In this document: in pieces, positions 33,654 through 41,064 of the stretch
Layout of the letters: each line of letters starts with the position of its first letter
Numbering within the stretch: position 1 is the first letter of the stretch
Source: Bacteroidales bacterium
GTDB taxonomy: Bacteria > Bacteroidota > Bacteroidia > Bacteroidales > UBA932
Direction: 5' to 3'
NCBI GenBank assembly: GCA_017620335.1
Contig: JAFZQO010000007.1
Coordinates: forward strand, 101,544 to 165,543
Length of the DNA stretch: 64,000 bases
Translations under genes and position numbers: made by a program
Notes under the pieces: model-generated
The model's database searches: none
What the model was told of the DNA's origin: nothing
The model's input: the letters and a program-made list of their open reading frames with translations, nothing else

Positions 33654-34598
33654 ATGAAACGCGCTTCAGTGATGGTCGCCTTGCTGGCCTTGCTGGCCGG
33701 ATGCAACGGCGTCAAGATCAGCAAGACGATGCTGAAGATGGTTTTGTCGGCGAGCATGAAGACCTCGCCGGAACTGTTCTATGCCGATTCCTGCGACAAG
33801 AAGATCGGCGTCCAATATGTCGAAGACGGCGACCCGAACCAGGTGCTCGACATCTATTACGCCGACAAGGCGGTACGCAAGGACGCTGTCCTCGTCGACA
33901 TCCACGGAGGCTTCTACGTGGCCGGAAGGCGCGAGAACAACCGCTCCTTCGCGTCCGTATTCCTCAAGGAAGGCTATGACGTCGTCCTGCTCGAATACCG
34001 CCTGAACGACGGGAAGCGCGACGTCGCCGACGAGCTGGCCGATTGCGCCGCCGGGCTCGACTACCTCGCAAACAATGCCGCGGAACTCGGCCTCAACAAG
34101 GACCGGATGTTCCTGACGGGGGACTCCGCCGGCGGGCACCTCGCCTTGTACATGGCCGAGGGGGCCATGGACAAGGCGGTGCCGGTCCGCCCGGCGGCCT
34201 TCGCCCCGCTCGGGGTCCTCATCAATTGCCCCGCCTACGACTTCGCGACCTTCGGAGATTCCGACTCCTTCACCGCCAGCGCCCTGGAGTGGTTCATCGG
34301 CCCCCGGTACCAGGACCGGGAATGGATGACCTCCATGTCGCCGCGGACCTTCCTCGGCAGCTACAGCGGCCCCCTGCTCGTCTCCACCTGCACCAACGAC
34401 TTCATCCGTTCGCAGTCGCTCCTGATCCAGCAGGACTGCGACTCGCAGGCCCGCCCGCTGGACTTCGTGGACATCGCCTCTGACGACAGGAAGGTGGACC
34501 ACGTCCACAACGTCACCAAGCCGGACCTCCCCGAATCGCAGGAGGTCAACTCCCGCATGATAGCCTTCATGGACAACTGCCTAAAGAATGCCTTATGA
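33654..34598 (+). CDS. Alpha/beta hydrolase lipoprotein
   Basis: The 314-residue protein has a lipoprotein signal with lipobox LLAGC (Cys17), the oxyanion motif DIHGGF, the nucleophile elbow GDSAGG (Ser148), a CTNDF acid loop and a late His in KVDHVHN. It is a hormone-sensitive-lipase/acetyl-esterase-like hydrolase anchored to a membrane. The substrate is unknown. It follows the 62-residue gene by 3 bases. Confidence 0.82.
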   Translation: MKRASVMVALLALLAGCNGVKISKTMLKMVLSASMKTSPELFYADSCDKKIGVQYVEDGDPNQVLDIYYADKAVRKDAVLVDIHGGFYVAGRRENNRSFASVFLKEGYDVVLLEYRLNDGKRDVADELADCAAGLDYLANNAAELGLNKDRMFLTGDSAGGHLALYMAEGAMDKAVPVRPAAFAPLGVLINCPAYDFATFGDSDSFTASALEWFIGPRYQDREWMTSMSPRTFLGSYSGPLLVSTCTNDFIRSQSLLIQQDCDSQARPLDFVDIASDDRKVDHVHNVTKPDLPESQEVNSRMIAFMDNCLKNAL

Positions 34599-34629
34599 TC
34601 TTTGCACGGTTTTTGAGATGGCTGGGGGC

Positions 34630-35343
34630 ATGCGGACCATTAGGGCAATACTTCTGGCGCTTGTCCTGGCCACGTGCGGCACGGCCGCAGCGGGCCAGAC
34701 GAAGCGCGTCACCGTCGAGGACCACGACAGCCTGACGGTGTACTATCCCCATTTCAAGAAGATTGACTTCGTCACTGAGACCATGCCCGGCAAGGGCGAA
34801 ACGGACGTCATCTTCGTCTGCGCCGCCTCCTTCACCGGGGAGCGCCTGGAAGAATTCAAGCACTCGAACATCGCCGGTCACCACGTCTCTTCAGGGGACT
34901 TCCAGCGGGGCTACAAGTGCGGCCCCTACAATGGCGTCTTCACCTGGAGCGCGAAGAGCGGCTGGCACTTCTTCAACTATTCCCACAAGAACTCCGAACC
35001 GCCCCTCCGCACTACCGCGAAGGAAGGCGGCATGGGCTTCTGCCAAAGCCTCCTTTTCCATAACGGGATACGTTTCAAGGGCTGCATGAAGCCCGAGCGC
35101 GTCAACCGCTACCGGGCCCTCTGCGAGATCGGAGGGAAGCTCTGCATCGTCGACTGCGCCCGGAACCTTCCGTTCGGGCACTTCATGGACGGGCTGGAGA
35201 AACTGGGCGTAAGGAATGCGGTCTATTGCGACATGGGCCGCGGCTGGAACTACTCCTGGTACCGCCGGGACGACGGCTCCGTGAAGGAAATCTTCACCAC
35301 CCCCGGCCTCTACACCACCAACTGGATCACTTTCTACGACTGA
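34630..35343 (+). CDS. Secreted protein, possibly phosphodiester-glycosidase-like
   Basis: The 237-residue protein has a signal peptide (MRTIRAILLALVLATCG, cleavage near AAAG-Q). The C-terminal half (GMGFCQSLLFHNG, ALCEIGGKLCIVDC, NAVYCDMGRGWNYSWYR) resembles the NAGPA/phosphodiester glycosidase family, but I am not certain. It starts 31 bases after the hydrolase gene; ATG 34618 is an alternative, 12 bases upstream. The AT-poor 3' region contains GCGGGCT/AGCCCGC, a possible weak terminator. Confidence 0.6.
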   Translation: MRTIRAILLALVLATCGTAAAGQTKRVTVEDHDSLTVYYPHFKKIDFVTETMPGKGETDVIFVCAASFTGERLEEFKHSNIAGHHVSSGDFQRGYKCGPYNGVFTWSAKSGWHFFNYSHKNSEPPLRTTAKEGGMGFCQSLLFHNGIRFKGCMKPERVNRYRALCEIGGKLCIVDCARNLPFGHFMDGLEKLGVRNAVYCDMGRGWNYSWYRRDDGSVKEIFTTPGLYTTNWITFYD

Positions 35344-35433
35344 AAATCTCGAATATACCGTCTCACGGGCGCGTTTTATGCGTTTCAAGGTCCTTTTTGC
35401 TCCTTTCGCGGGCTCATACGCACACGGATTCTT

Positions 35434-36330
35434 TTAGCCCGCAGGCTTTTCCGGAAGTAAACCGAATTCTCTCTGGAAGGGCTTGAGGTTCCCTTCCGGG
35501 TTATGCTTCATGCCTGTCTTGTAGCCATCGAGGATGGCGAAATCGATGAGCTTGAACTTGTCGCGGAACTCGTCCTCGAGGATTACCTGGTGGAAGAGCT
35601 TCGCGATGTGCGCCGGCGGATTGGCGAAGGCGCCGCAGCCTAAAGCGCTGAGCACCAGCGAGTCGTGGAAGTTGGCCATGCCGATGCGGAAGATTGTTCG
35701 GATCTTGTCCAGGGTGATGTCCGTCTCCGGCTGGAGCATCATGCCGTCGGCGCCGATGCGCGGGCCGGAGAGCGCCGCCACCGAGATCACCGGGATATTG
35801 TAAGGCTTGTCATCCAGCAGGGAGCCGGCGCTCTCCGGCCCGCGGAAGAAAGTCACGACACCACTGTACACCCCGCCGTAACGCTCGTGCATCGGATACT
35901 GGTCTTCGTGCTGCCGCAATCCCAGGTCGGGATATTGGTCAATCCTCCCTTCGGAGAATTGATAAAGTGAAAGAATGAGGTTGCTGCGCCGGCAAAGGTT
36001 CTCCTCCTGCGCTCCGGAGCCGTACTCCACCAGCCCGCCGGGCGTGTAAAGGTCGGCGAGGTTGAGCATCGCCGGATTGTATCCGGCGTCGATCAATTCC
36101 TTCGCCGCCAGCACGCAGTCCTTGTCCTCCACCCGCACCTCAGTCTTTATCGGTTCGGCCGGGTCGATGAGAACGCGGAACGGCTCGCTGTACATCGCCG
36201 CCGCTTCCATCACCTCGTCCACGGAGGGGAGCCCTACCTTCTGCCCTGACTGTGAAATATACCATCCCTGCCGGATAATCTCCAGCGTTTCGTTGAAAAG
36301 TCCGATTCTGTATGCGTGTTTATCTTCCAT
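35434..36330 (-). CDS. TIGR02452 family macrodomain-type protein (microbial PARG-like)
   Basis: The 298-residue protein matches the TIGR02452/DUF2263 family: YNPAMLNLADLYTPGGLVEYGSGAQEENLCRRS and then GGVYSGVVTFFRGPE, ALGCGAFANPP and an N-terminal helical cap. The GG...QEExLCRRS motif is that of bacterial-type poly(ADP-ribose) glycohydrolases, where the tandem glutamates bind ADP-ribose. It would remove ADP-ribose or related modifications. It is monocistronic with TATCTTTG at complement 36348-36355. Confidence 0.82.
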   Translation of the reverse strand: MEDKHAYRIGLFNETLEIIRQGWYISQSGQKVGLPSVDEVMEAAAMYSEPFRVLIDPAEPIKTEVRVEDKDCVLAAKELIDAGYNPAMLNLADLYTPGGLVEYGSGAQEENLCRRSNLILSLYQFSEGRIDQYPDLGLRQHEDQYPMHERYGGVYSGVVTFFRGPESAGSLLDDKPYNIPVISVAALSGPRIGADGMMLQPETDITLDKIRTIFRIGMANFHDSLVLSALGCGAFANPPAHIAKLFHQVILEDEFRDKFKLIDFAILDGYKTGMKHNPEGNLKPFQREFGLLPEKPAG

Positions 36331-36347
36331 AGCTTTAATGATTTATA

Positions 36348-36355
36348 CAAAGATA
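36348..36355 (-). promoter_or_regulatory. -7 element of the macrodomain gene
   Basis: TATCTTTG on the minus strand, 17 bases before the ATG; no clear -33 element. Confidence 0.5.
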
Positions 36356-36490
36356 ACAATTTGTTGTTCCATATCACGGTAAAAGCATTCAATTATTCTC
36401 TACTATTTGGGTGGGCGTCGGTGGAGTTCCCCCGGTGCGCCGCTAACCAGGCCTCTCCGGCTGCTGCCCGCCCATTTTCTGTGCTCCCTG

Positions 36491-36566
36491 TGCGCAAAAT
36501 CGCCCTTTTTGCGCAAGGTCACCCGTTTTCCGCGCCCCCTGTGCGCAGAAACGCCCTTTTTGCGCA
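36491..36566. repeat. Two TGCGCA-type hairpins, 51-base period (island 3)
   Basis: Hairpins at 36491-36515 (TGCGCAAAA/TTTTGCGCA around TCGCCCT) and 36542-36566, embedded in similar flanks (CCCGTTTTCCGCGCCCCCTG). The first is identical over 25 bases to the one at 33256-33280. Confidence 0.85.
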
Positions 36567-36810
36567 CGGCCACCAGCAGGTTACGTCGAACCCGAGCGCT
36601 GAGAAGGATTTCCCGATAAAACGCGGTGGCGTCTAAGCATTTGATTATCATGGAGTTCGTAGTTTATCCATATCCCGTGGCGGATACGGGCAAGGGGGGA
36701 TTCTGCTGATTATCAATAAGTTATCTGACACCGCTCGAATAGCCTGCAAGGCGTTGTCCCACGAAAACCGGAAACAACCCTCGCTCCCTCGCCAGCATAG
36801 CCCTTCTTCG

Positions 36811-37018
36811 CCCGCAGGTCACGGCGTTTTCGGGCTAACGTGCGGGAGTTTGCCCGCAGGTCACGGCGTTTTCGGGCTAACGTGCGGGAGTTTGCCCGCA
36901 GGTCACGGCGTTTTCGGGCTAACGTGCGGGAGTTTGCCCGCAGGTCACGGCGTTTTCGGGTTGACGTGCGGGAATTTGCCCGCAGGGTAGGGCATTTCTA
37001 GGGGTACCCTGCGGGAAA
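36811..37018. repeat. Five tandem 42-bp palindromic repeats (island 3)
   Basis: Units start at 36811, 36853, 36895, 36937 and 36979. Four contain CCCGCAGGTCACGGCGTTTT then CGGGCTAACGTGCGGG (the fourth TTGACG); the fifth switches to CCCGCAGGGTAGGG...TACCCTGCGGG, the type found at 1545-1670. CCCGCA/TGCGGG can pair in every unit. The first three are practically identical. An open frame of 78 codons across them is repeat-derived. Confidence 0.9.
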
Positions 37019-37047
37019 AGCAGGTGCCCAAGGGCGGCGGTGGAGCA

Positions 37048-37530
37048 TCAATAGGTTTCCCAGTAAACGACGTCGGCGGGAGACTGGCGGCTACGGAGGC
37101 AGTCGGCGATATAGTCATCGGAAACACCGTAACTGTAGTACTGGATGAACTCCTCGACTATCGGCCTGTCGTCGGAGCCCAGTTTCTTCCGGTACTCCTG
37201 CTCTAGCTCCTTGCGGAAAGCGGCAATCATCTTCTTGGTGACGCGTACCTTGGGCCTGACAGAATCACAAACCGTAGGCTTTTCCAGCATGCGCTTCGCG
37301 AGCCCCTCCGGGGTCAGGCTGTTGCAATACTTCTTGATGAACTCCACCTGAATCGGATGCTTTCTCAAGAGGTTGATCACATTGGGCTCCGGAAGCTTGG
37401 CTGCAAGCAGGTGCTTCGCGACACCGTAGTACCAGTCGAGAAACTCTTCCCGATTGGCATAACGCCGAATCTGAGCACATTCCTGAATGAAGGAATCCAG
37501 CGCAGGATACTGATCTGAAAACATAGCCAT
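37048..37530 (-). CDS. Protein of unknown function (third gene of the J-like/HIRAN trio)
   Basis: The 160-residue, mostly helical, charged protein (LDSFIQECAQIRRY, NREEFLDWYYGVAKHLL, KVRVTKKMIAAFRKELEQEYRKKL, DDYIADCLRSRQSPADVVY) has no motif I recognise. The ATG at 37528-37530 lies just after the stop of the HIRAN gene, so it is the last gene of a three-gene unit. It is followed by the repeat island. No membrane segment or signal peptide is present. Confidence 0.7.
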   Translation of the reverse strand: MAMFSDQYPALDSFIQECAQIRRYANREEFLDWYYGVAKHLLAAKLPEPNVINLLRKHPIQVEFIKKYCNSLTPEGLAKRMLEKPTVCDSVRPKVRVTKKMIAAFRKELEQEYRKKLGSDDRPIVEEFIQYYSYGVSDDYIADCLRSRQSPADVVYWETY

Positions 37531-37531
37531 G

Positions 37532-37921
37532 TCAATCAATCATATAGATACTTACATTGATCCTCCACCAGGAGCCGAGGCAGGTAGCCTTCACGACCTT
37601 GCAGGTGAAGGCCTTGCCGGCGTCCATGAGGCGGGCGATTACGAGGTTGTCCTTCATCGGGACCCAGCCGATGCGTGTGGTCCCGACGAAGATGCCGATG
37701 GCGTATTCGTCAACCTCGTTGTCAGGATCGCGCCGGAGCTTGAGCGTTGCTCCCGGCGTGACTTGGTCGATGACGTCTTCGATATGCTCGCAGTAGGTCG
37801 TCCCCGCTACGAACACGTTCAACACGAAAATCTCGCGGGCGAAGGGTTGCAGGCCCGCGCCGGCTCCTCCGGCCAGAAGGCTGAGGAGCTCGGGGTTCAG
37901 CTTAATGATTCCGGCTTCCAT
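37532..37921 (-). CDS. HIRAN domain protein
   Basis: The 129-residue protein consists of a short N-terminal region and a HIRAN domain (about 45-125) with LRRDPDNEVDEYAIGIF and RIGWVPMKDN. HIRAN domains bind 3'-OH DNA ends in HLTF-type remodelers, and stand-alone bacterial forms occur near DNA-processing and defence genes. It overlaps the J-like gene by 25 bases and precedes the unknown gene by one base. DNA-end binding is family knowledge; its role here is not known. Confidence 0.82.
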   Translation of the reverse strand: MEAGIIKLNPELLSLLAGGAGAGLQPFAREIFVLNVFVAGTTYCEHIEDVIDQVTPGATLKLRRDPDNEVDEYAIGIFVGTTRIGWVPMKDNLVIARLMDAGKAFTCKVVKATCLGSWWRINVSIYMID

Positions 37922-38709
37922 GATCTGTATGCCATTAAGATTTGTTCTAGTGACTGCTTCTTCACCTTGAGCGCCTCGATGCTCTCCTTGATAAGGCCCT
38001 GCTGCTCCGCGACCCACTTCTTGTCATAAATCTTTTCACGAATGTCGAAAGGGAACTGCGCCTCAAGCTCATCGATCCGCTCCTTGATGCGCCTCACGGT
38101 ATCCTCAAGCTTCCCAATCTGGTCCTGCAACGTCTCTTCCGGAAGGTTTTCCATCGAGTCAGTCTCGACCATCAAAAGTATCTGCCGAAGGGTCGCCAAG
38201 TCCTGGGACTTGTATGCGGCTACGACCTTGAGAAACAGCTCCTTATGGCTCTCGGGCTGGCCGGGATTGATGTCCGGATGAAGCTTCTTCACCAGCAAGA
38301 CATAGAGGGCCTTGAGCTCGCGCGAATCCTCTTGCGATAGCAGGGGAGAGGCGAGGTACTCCTTCGCCGCCTTGATGTCCTCCATCTTCTCGTTCAGGAG
38401 TCTCTGATAGTTCTCCTTCTCGATGCGCACCTTCTCCTCGACAGCCTCGAAATCCGGATACTGGTTCCGGTTGATGTAGGCCTGGATGAGCGAAAGGCGC
38501 AGGGACAGCACCTTCACTTCGACATCGAGGGAAAACTCCTCGTACTGGAGCTGTCCGATCAAGGTCAGGTACAAAGACACCAGGTGCGGATACTCGTACG
38601 TGAGCATCTCGTCCCTCTTGTTGAAGAGGTTCGCAGATTCGCGCTTCAGCTCCTCCAGCTTGCGGAGGAGCCGCGCGGTGGTTTTGTGAACAGTTAATCC
38701 TTCGTTCAT
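37897..38709 (-). CDS. Coiled-coil protein with a J-domain-like HPD segment
   Basis: The 270-residue protein is largely helical. Around residues 132-165 it reads ALYVLLVKKLHPDINPGQPE, then a helix KELFLKVVAAYKSQDL; the HPD tripeptide (144-146) and flanking helices are those of a J-domain, which stimulates Hsp70 ATPase. Long coiled coils lie on both sides (about 15-130 and 180-255). It is the first gene of the trio, divergent from a WYL regulator by 94 bases. ATG at 38707-38709 is chosen. Confidence 0.75.
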   Translation of the reverse strand: MNEGLTVHKTTARLLRKLEELKRESANLFNKRDEMLTYEYPHLVSLYLTLIGQLQYEEFSLDVEVKVLSLRLSLIQAYINRNQYPDFEAVEEKVRIEKENYQRLLNEKMEDIKAAKEYLASPLLSQEDSRELKALYVLLVKKLHPDINPGQPESHKELFLKVVAAYKSQDLATLRQILLMVETDSMENLPEETLQDQIGKLEDTVRRIKERIDELEAQFPFDIREKIYDKKWVAEQQGLIKESIEALKVKKQSLEQILMAYRSWKPESLS

Positions 38710-38737
38710 AATCAACTCATTTACTTGATTCCGAGGG

Positions 38738-38745
38738 CAAAGGTA
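38738..38745 (-). promoter_or_regulatory. -7 element of the J-like/HIRAN operon
   Basis: TACCTTTG on the minus strand, 28 bases before the ATG, a match to TAnnTTTG; -33 unclear. Confidence 0.5.
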
Positions 38746-38756
38746 AGGGCGGAAAG

Positions 38757-38771
38757 TGTCAATTAATGACA
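38757..38771. promoter_or_regulatory. Candidate operator in the divergent WYL/J-like promoter region
   Basis: TGTCA-ATTAA-TGACA is a perfect inverted repeat with 5-bp arms. It lies between the two divergent promoters, where an autoregulating WYL protein would be expected to bind. Its short arms mean it could be coincidental. Confidence 0.35.
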
Positions 38772-38803
38772 GCAGATTCAAAAATAATTCTTATCTTAGC
38801 ACC

Positions 38804-39748
38804 ATGTACGCACAAGAGAAAACCGAACGCCTCCTGAGGCTGATGCAGATGATGTCCGGGCCGGTGGAATACACCATCGGAGAACTGTCTAACAGGCTGG
38901 ACATGTCCGAAAGGACCATTTACCGATACATCGAAACTTTCCGCGACGTCGGCTTCACCGTCATCCGCAAGGAACGCAACGTCCCCCGCCTGATCACCAC
39001 CAACCGCCGCGGCCTCGACTTCGACAGCCTTGTCTGCTTCTCCGCCGAGGAAGCGGCCATCGTCAACGGCCTCATCGATTCCCTGGACCAGGGAAATGCC
39101 CTCAAGGCCGGCCTGAAGGCCAAGCTCGCCGCGGTCTGCGAGCAGACCCCCATGGCCAGGATCATTGCGAACCGCGACACCGCCGAGAAGCTGAACCTCC
39201 TCTCCGACGCCATCCGCACAAAGAAGAAAGTCTGCCTCCGCGGCTACGAATCCGGCAACACCCTGACCATCAGCGACAGGCTCGTCGAGCCTTTCTCATT
39301 CTCCGTCAACAACACCGGCATCAACGCCTTCGAACCAGCCTCCAGAATCTGCAAGACCTTCACCATTAGCCGCATAGGCAGCGTCGAAGTCCTCGACGAC
39401 CCCTGGGAGAACGAGCCCCTGCACCGCGAGAAACCCACCGACATCTTCCGGATGAGCGCCGACGAATACCTCGAACACGTCAAGATCCGCCTCACCCTTC
39501 TCGCGAAGAACCTCCTCCTGGAGGAATACCCCCTCTCCGCGGAATACATCACCCAGGTCGAGCCGCCCGCCCACGACAGCAAGGAAATGTGGCTTCTGGA
39601 GACGAACATCTGCTCCGTCTTCGGCGCGGGCCGCTTCGTCCTCGGACTGGCGGCCGACGCCGAAGTCCTCGAAGGCCCCGTCCTGAAGGAATACCTCGCC
39701 CGCATGATCGAAGAAATCCTGATCCCGGACTTCCTCGACCGGCATTAG
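38804..39748 (+). CDS. WYL-domain transcriptional regulator (HTH_11 + WYL + WCX)
   Basis: The 314-residue protein has an N-terminal winged helix (residues 5-60, with YTIGELSNRLDMSERTIYRYI), a WYL-type effector domain (about 125-220; the name-giving Trp-Tyr-Leu is replaced by an Asn-Ala-Phe stretch) and a C-terminal WCX-like domain. WYL regulators often control phage-defence, DNA-damage and stress genes. It is divergent from the J-like/HIRAN trio at 94 bases. The -7 box resembles TATCTTAG just before the ATG at 38804. Confidence 0.87.
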   Translation: MYAQEKTERLLRLMQMMSGPVEYTIGELSNRLDMSERTIYRYIETFRDVGFTVIRKERNVPRLITTNRRGLDFDSLVCFSAEEAAIVNGLIDSLDQGNALKAGLKAKLAAVCEQTPMARIIANRDTAEKLNLLSDAIRTKKKVCLRGYESGNTLTISDRLVEPFSFSVNNTGINAFEPASRICKTFTISRIGSVEVLDDPWENEPLHREKPTDIFRMSADEYLEHVKIRLTLLAKNLLLEEYPLSAEYITQVEPPAHDSKEMWLLETNICSVFGAGRFVLGLAADAEVLEGPVLKEYLARMIEEILIPDFLDRH

Positions 39749-39796
39749 CCGGTACCGCCGGAAAAGATTGGAAATCAAAGAATAATGATTATCATG

Positions 39797-39826
39797 TTGC
39801 TTTTCAGAAAATAATAGCTATCTTTG
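39797..39826 (+). promoter_or_regulatory. Promoter of small RNA A
   Basis: TTG (39797-39799), a 19-base spacer and TATCTTTG (39819-39826): an exact consensus promoter with no open reading frame behind it. Confidence 0.75.
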
Positions 39827-39832
39827 TACAAA

Positions 39833-39910
39833 CAAGACTTTGGTCGTGGAATCGGCCGATTATTATCATCTAGAGCATTGATCTTCGTGAGAGGACGATG
39901 CTCTTTTTTT
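39833..39910 (+). ncRNA. Small structured RNA A (about 78 nt)
   Basis: After a perfect promoter the sequence holds a 5' hairpin GGTCG-TGGAAT-CGGCC (39842-39857), a single-stranded linker GATTATTATCATCT and an intrinsic terminator: AGAGCAT...ATGCTCT (39872-39903) with a GTGA loop and a run of T. It is about 80% identical to RNA B, 158 bases downstream, and the first stem is kept by compensating changes. No protein-coding potential is evident. The 5' end is estimated from the -7 box. Confidence 0.7.
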
Positions 39911-39954
39911 GCCAAAAAGGATGTTAACGATATCGTTATTTCTTCTATAACATG

Positions 39955-39984
39955 TTGTATTTTCGATACAAACCGCTATCTTTG
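39955..39984 (+). promoter_or_regulatory. Promoter of small RNA B
   Basis: TTG (39955-39957), a 19-base spacer and TATCTTTG (39977-39984), the same geometry as for RNA A and a similar CATGTTG context at -33. Confidence 0.75.
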
Positions 39985-39990
39985 CAATAG

Positions 39991-40070
39991 CAAGTAAAAG
40001 GTGACCGTGGAATCGGTCGATGATTAGCACATAGAGCATTGATCCTCGTGAGAGGACGATGCTCTTTTTT
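39991..40070 (+). ncRNA. Small structured RNA B (about 80 nt)
   Basis: The paralog of RNA A: 5' hairpin GACCG-TGGAAT-CGGTC (40003-40018), linker GATGATTAGCACAT and terminator AGAGCATTGATCCTC-GTGA-GAGGACGATGCTCT followed by six T. Stem positions 2 and 3 covary relative to RNA A (G-C to A-U, U-G to C-G). A 12-base inverted repeat (39992-40003 with 40109-40120) also surrounds it. Confidence 0.7.
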
Positions 40071-40127
40071 GATATCGGAGATGCTCAGGGTCGTCAACAA
40101 GGGAGTCGCACCTTTTACTTTAAATTT

Positions 40128-40262
40128 ATGTTAATCATTGAATTCCACTTGCTTCACCTCACTGTACAAGGTACAGATGCCAGGCCCGTTTTCGTACGAT
40201 CCCACTGGAGAGTACTAAACGGAAAAAGAGTCCACGTGAAGGCCTACTGGCGAAAGCGTTAG
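40128..40262 (+). CDS. Possible 44-residue basic small protein
   Basis: The frame MLIIEFHLLHLTVQ ... VFVRSHWRVLNGKRVHVKAY ends WRKR. The HWR-(x)-NGKxVxVxAYWRKR pattern resembles short basic repeats in many small bacterial proteins ('VRSHxR..GK.VxGYxR'), which supports real coding. A TAAATTTA box lies directly upstream, but the promoter is weak. It is located between RNA B and a structured region that ends in a terminator at 40334-40362. Confidence 0.45.
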   Translation: MLIIEFHLLHLTVQGTDARPVFVRSHWRVLNGKRVHVKAYWRKR

Positions 40263-40280
40263 CTTGAGCCATGGCCCAAT

Positions 40281-40362
40281 CGGTCTCTGACCGGTGCTGC
40301 ACCGACATCTCCGCCAGGGGCCTCGGCCCCGGAGAGCTGCCCTCGCAGGCAGCTCTTTTTTT
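40281..40362 (+). terminator. Structured 3' region with strong intrinsic terminator
   Basis: Consecutive hairpins: CGGTC-TCT-GACCG (40281-40293), GGGGC-CTCG-GCCCC within CTCC/GGAG, then the terminator GAGCTGCC...GGCAGCTC (40334-40355) followed by seven T. It is more elaborate than a plain terminator and shares AATCGGTC with RNA B, so it may be the 3' part of another structured RNA. Confidence 0.65.
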
Positions 40363-40423
40363 ACACCACTGTCATTACTTGTCAATACAAACCGCCACTT
40401 TTGCATCAAAATACTGATACGAC

Positions 40424-40870
40424 ATGGCAAAAAGACTTACACTCCAGATCGACAGGCGCTGCTTCAAGGACATCCTCAACGGATGCCAGCACGTAGAACA
40501 CCGGTACATCTACCCGAGCAACGCGAACAGGTATGTCACGCAGACGGAAACCGCAGACGGCCTTGACGTCCAGTGTGTCCCGTACGACGAACTGTACCTC
40601 ATCAACGGCCGCCGCAAGGACGCCCCCAGACTGACCGTTCTAGTCGAGAAAGCGGTATTCGTACCCTTTGCCGACGAAGACGGCAATAACCTGGTAGAAG
40701 TAGACGAGAAGGGAGAAGAGTATCTCGTCTGCCAGGTCTGGTACTATCTCGGCAAGGTCACCTCGACCGAAAACGTCCCCGAGGATTATTACTACGATCT
40801 TGCCACGAAGGCTGAAAGGCTCCGGCTCCTCACGGAAATGGAGGCTGAGATGGAGAGGGAGTTGGAATAA
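40424..40870 (+). CDS. ASCH-like protein of unknown function
   Basis: The 148-residue protein (MAKRLTLQIDRRCFKDILNG, VEHRYIYP, YDELYLINGRRKDAPRLTVLVEKAVFVPF, C-terminal acidic helix) resembles the ASCH/PUA-like proteins found in Bacteroidota mobile and accessory regions, which are thought to bind RNA or modified nucleotides. Assignment is tentative. Upstream ATACAAACCGCCACTTTTGC repeats part of the RNA B promoter (ATACAAACCGCTATCTTTGC). The -33 element of the next promoter overlaps its stop codon. Confidence 0.6.
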   Translation: MAKRLTLQIDRRCFKDILNGCQHVEHRYIYPSNANRYVTQTETADGLDVQCVPYDELYLINGRRKDAPRLTVLVEKAVFVPFADEDGNNLVEVDEKGEEYLVCQVWYYLGKVTSTENVPEDYYYDLATKAERLRLLTEMEAEMERELE

Positions 40871-40892
40871 TTAATATATACTCGCACCTTTG
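40862..40892 (+). promoter_or_regulatory. Promoter of putative small RNA C
   Basis: TTG (40862-40864), a 20-base spacer and CACCTTTG (40885-40892); one mismatch in the -7 box. The -33 triplet lies just before the stop codon of the ASCH-like gene. Confidence 0.5.
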
Positions 40893-40898
40893 TTACTT

Positions 40899-40976
40899 AG
40901 GATGTTATGTGAGCATAATAGTAGCATTTTCTCAAAGGTTTTGATACCGGCACGTCGTGAGATGCGCCGGTTTTTC
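40899..40976 (+). ncRNA. Putative small RNA C
   Basis: A promoter-to-terminator unit of about 75-80 bases without coding potential. The terminator ACCGGC..GTCGTGAGAT..GCCGGT (40946-40971) has the same GTGA-type loop as RNAs A and B. The 5' half has no obvious hairpin similar to theirs. Confidence 0.45.
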
Positions 40977-41064
40977 TTTACTAATTTACTAAGCGGGATA
41001 TGATGGACTCCAGAGTATAAACTATTAGACTCGAGGGATTGGAACTTGTACTTTATAGATCTAT

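Noticed and set aside
36754-36990. 78-codon plus-strand ORF with a repeated GHGVFGLTCGSLPA pattern
   Set aside because: It is the translation of the 42-bp palindromic repeats; the repeat length is a multiple of three, so the frame stays open by arithmetic. No start signal or homology.
36811-37018. Possible CRISPR array
   Set aside because: Units of 42 bp are identical throughout; there is no alternation of constant repeat and unique spacer, and no cas gene is in the window.
39833-40120. Retron-like msr/msd RNA, because of a 12-bp inverted repeat around a structured RNA
   Set aside because: No reverse transcriptase gene is present nearby, and each unit has its own intrinsic terminator inside the would-be a1/a2 arms.
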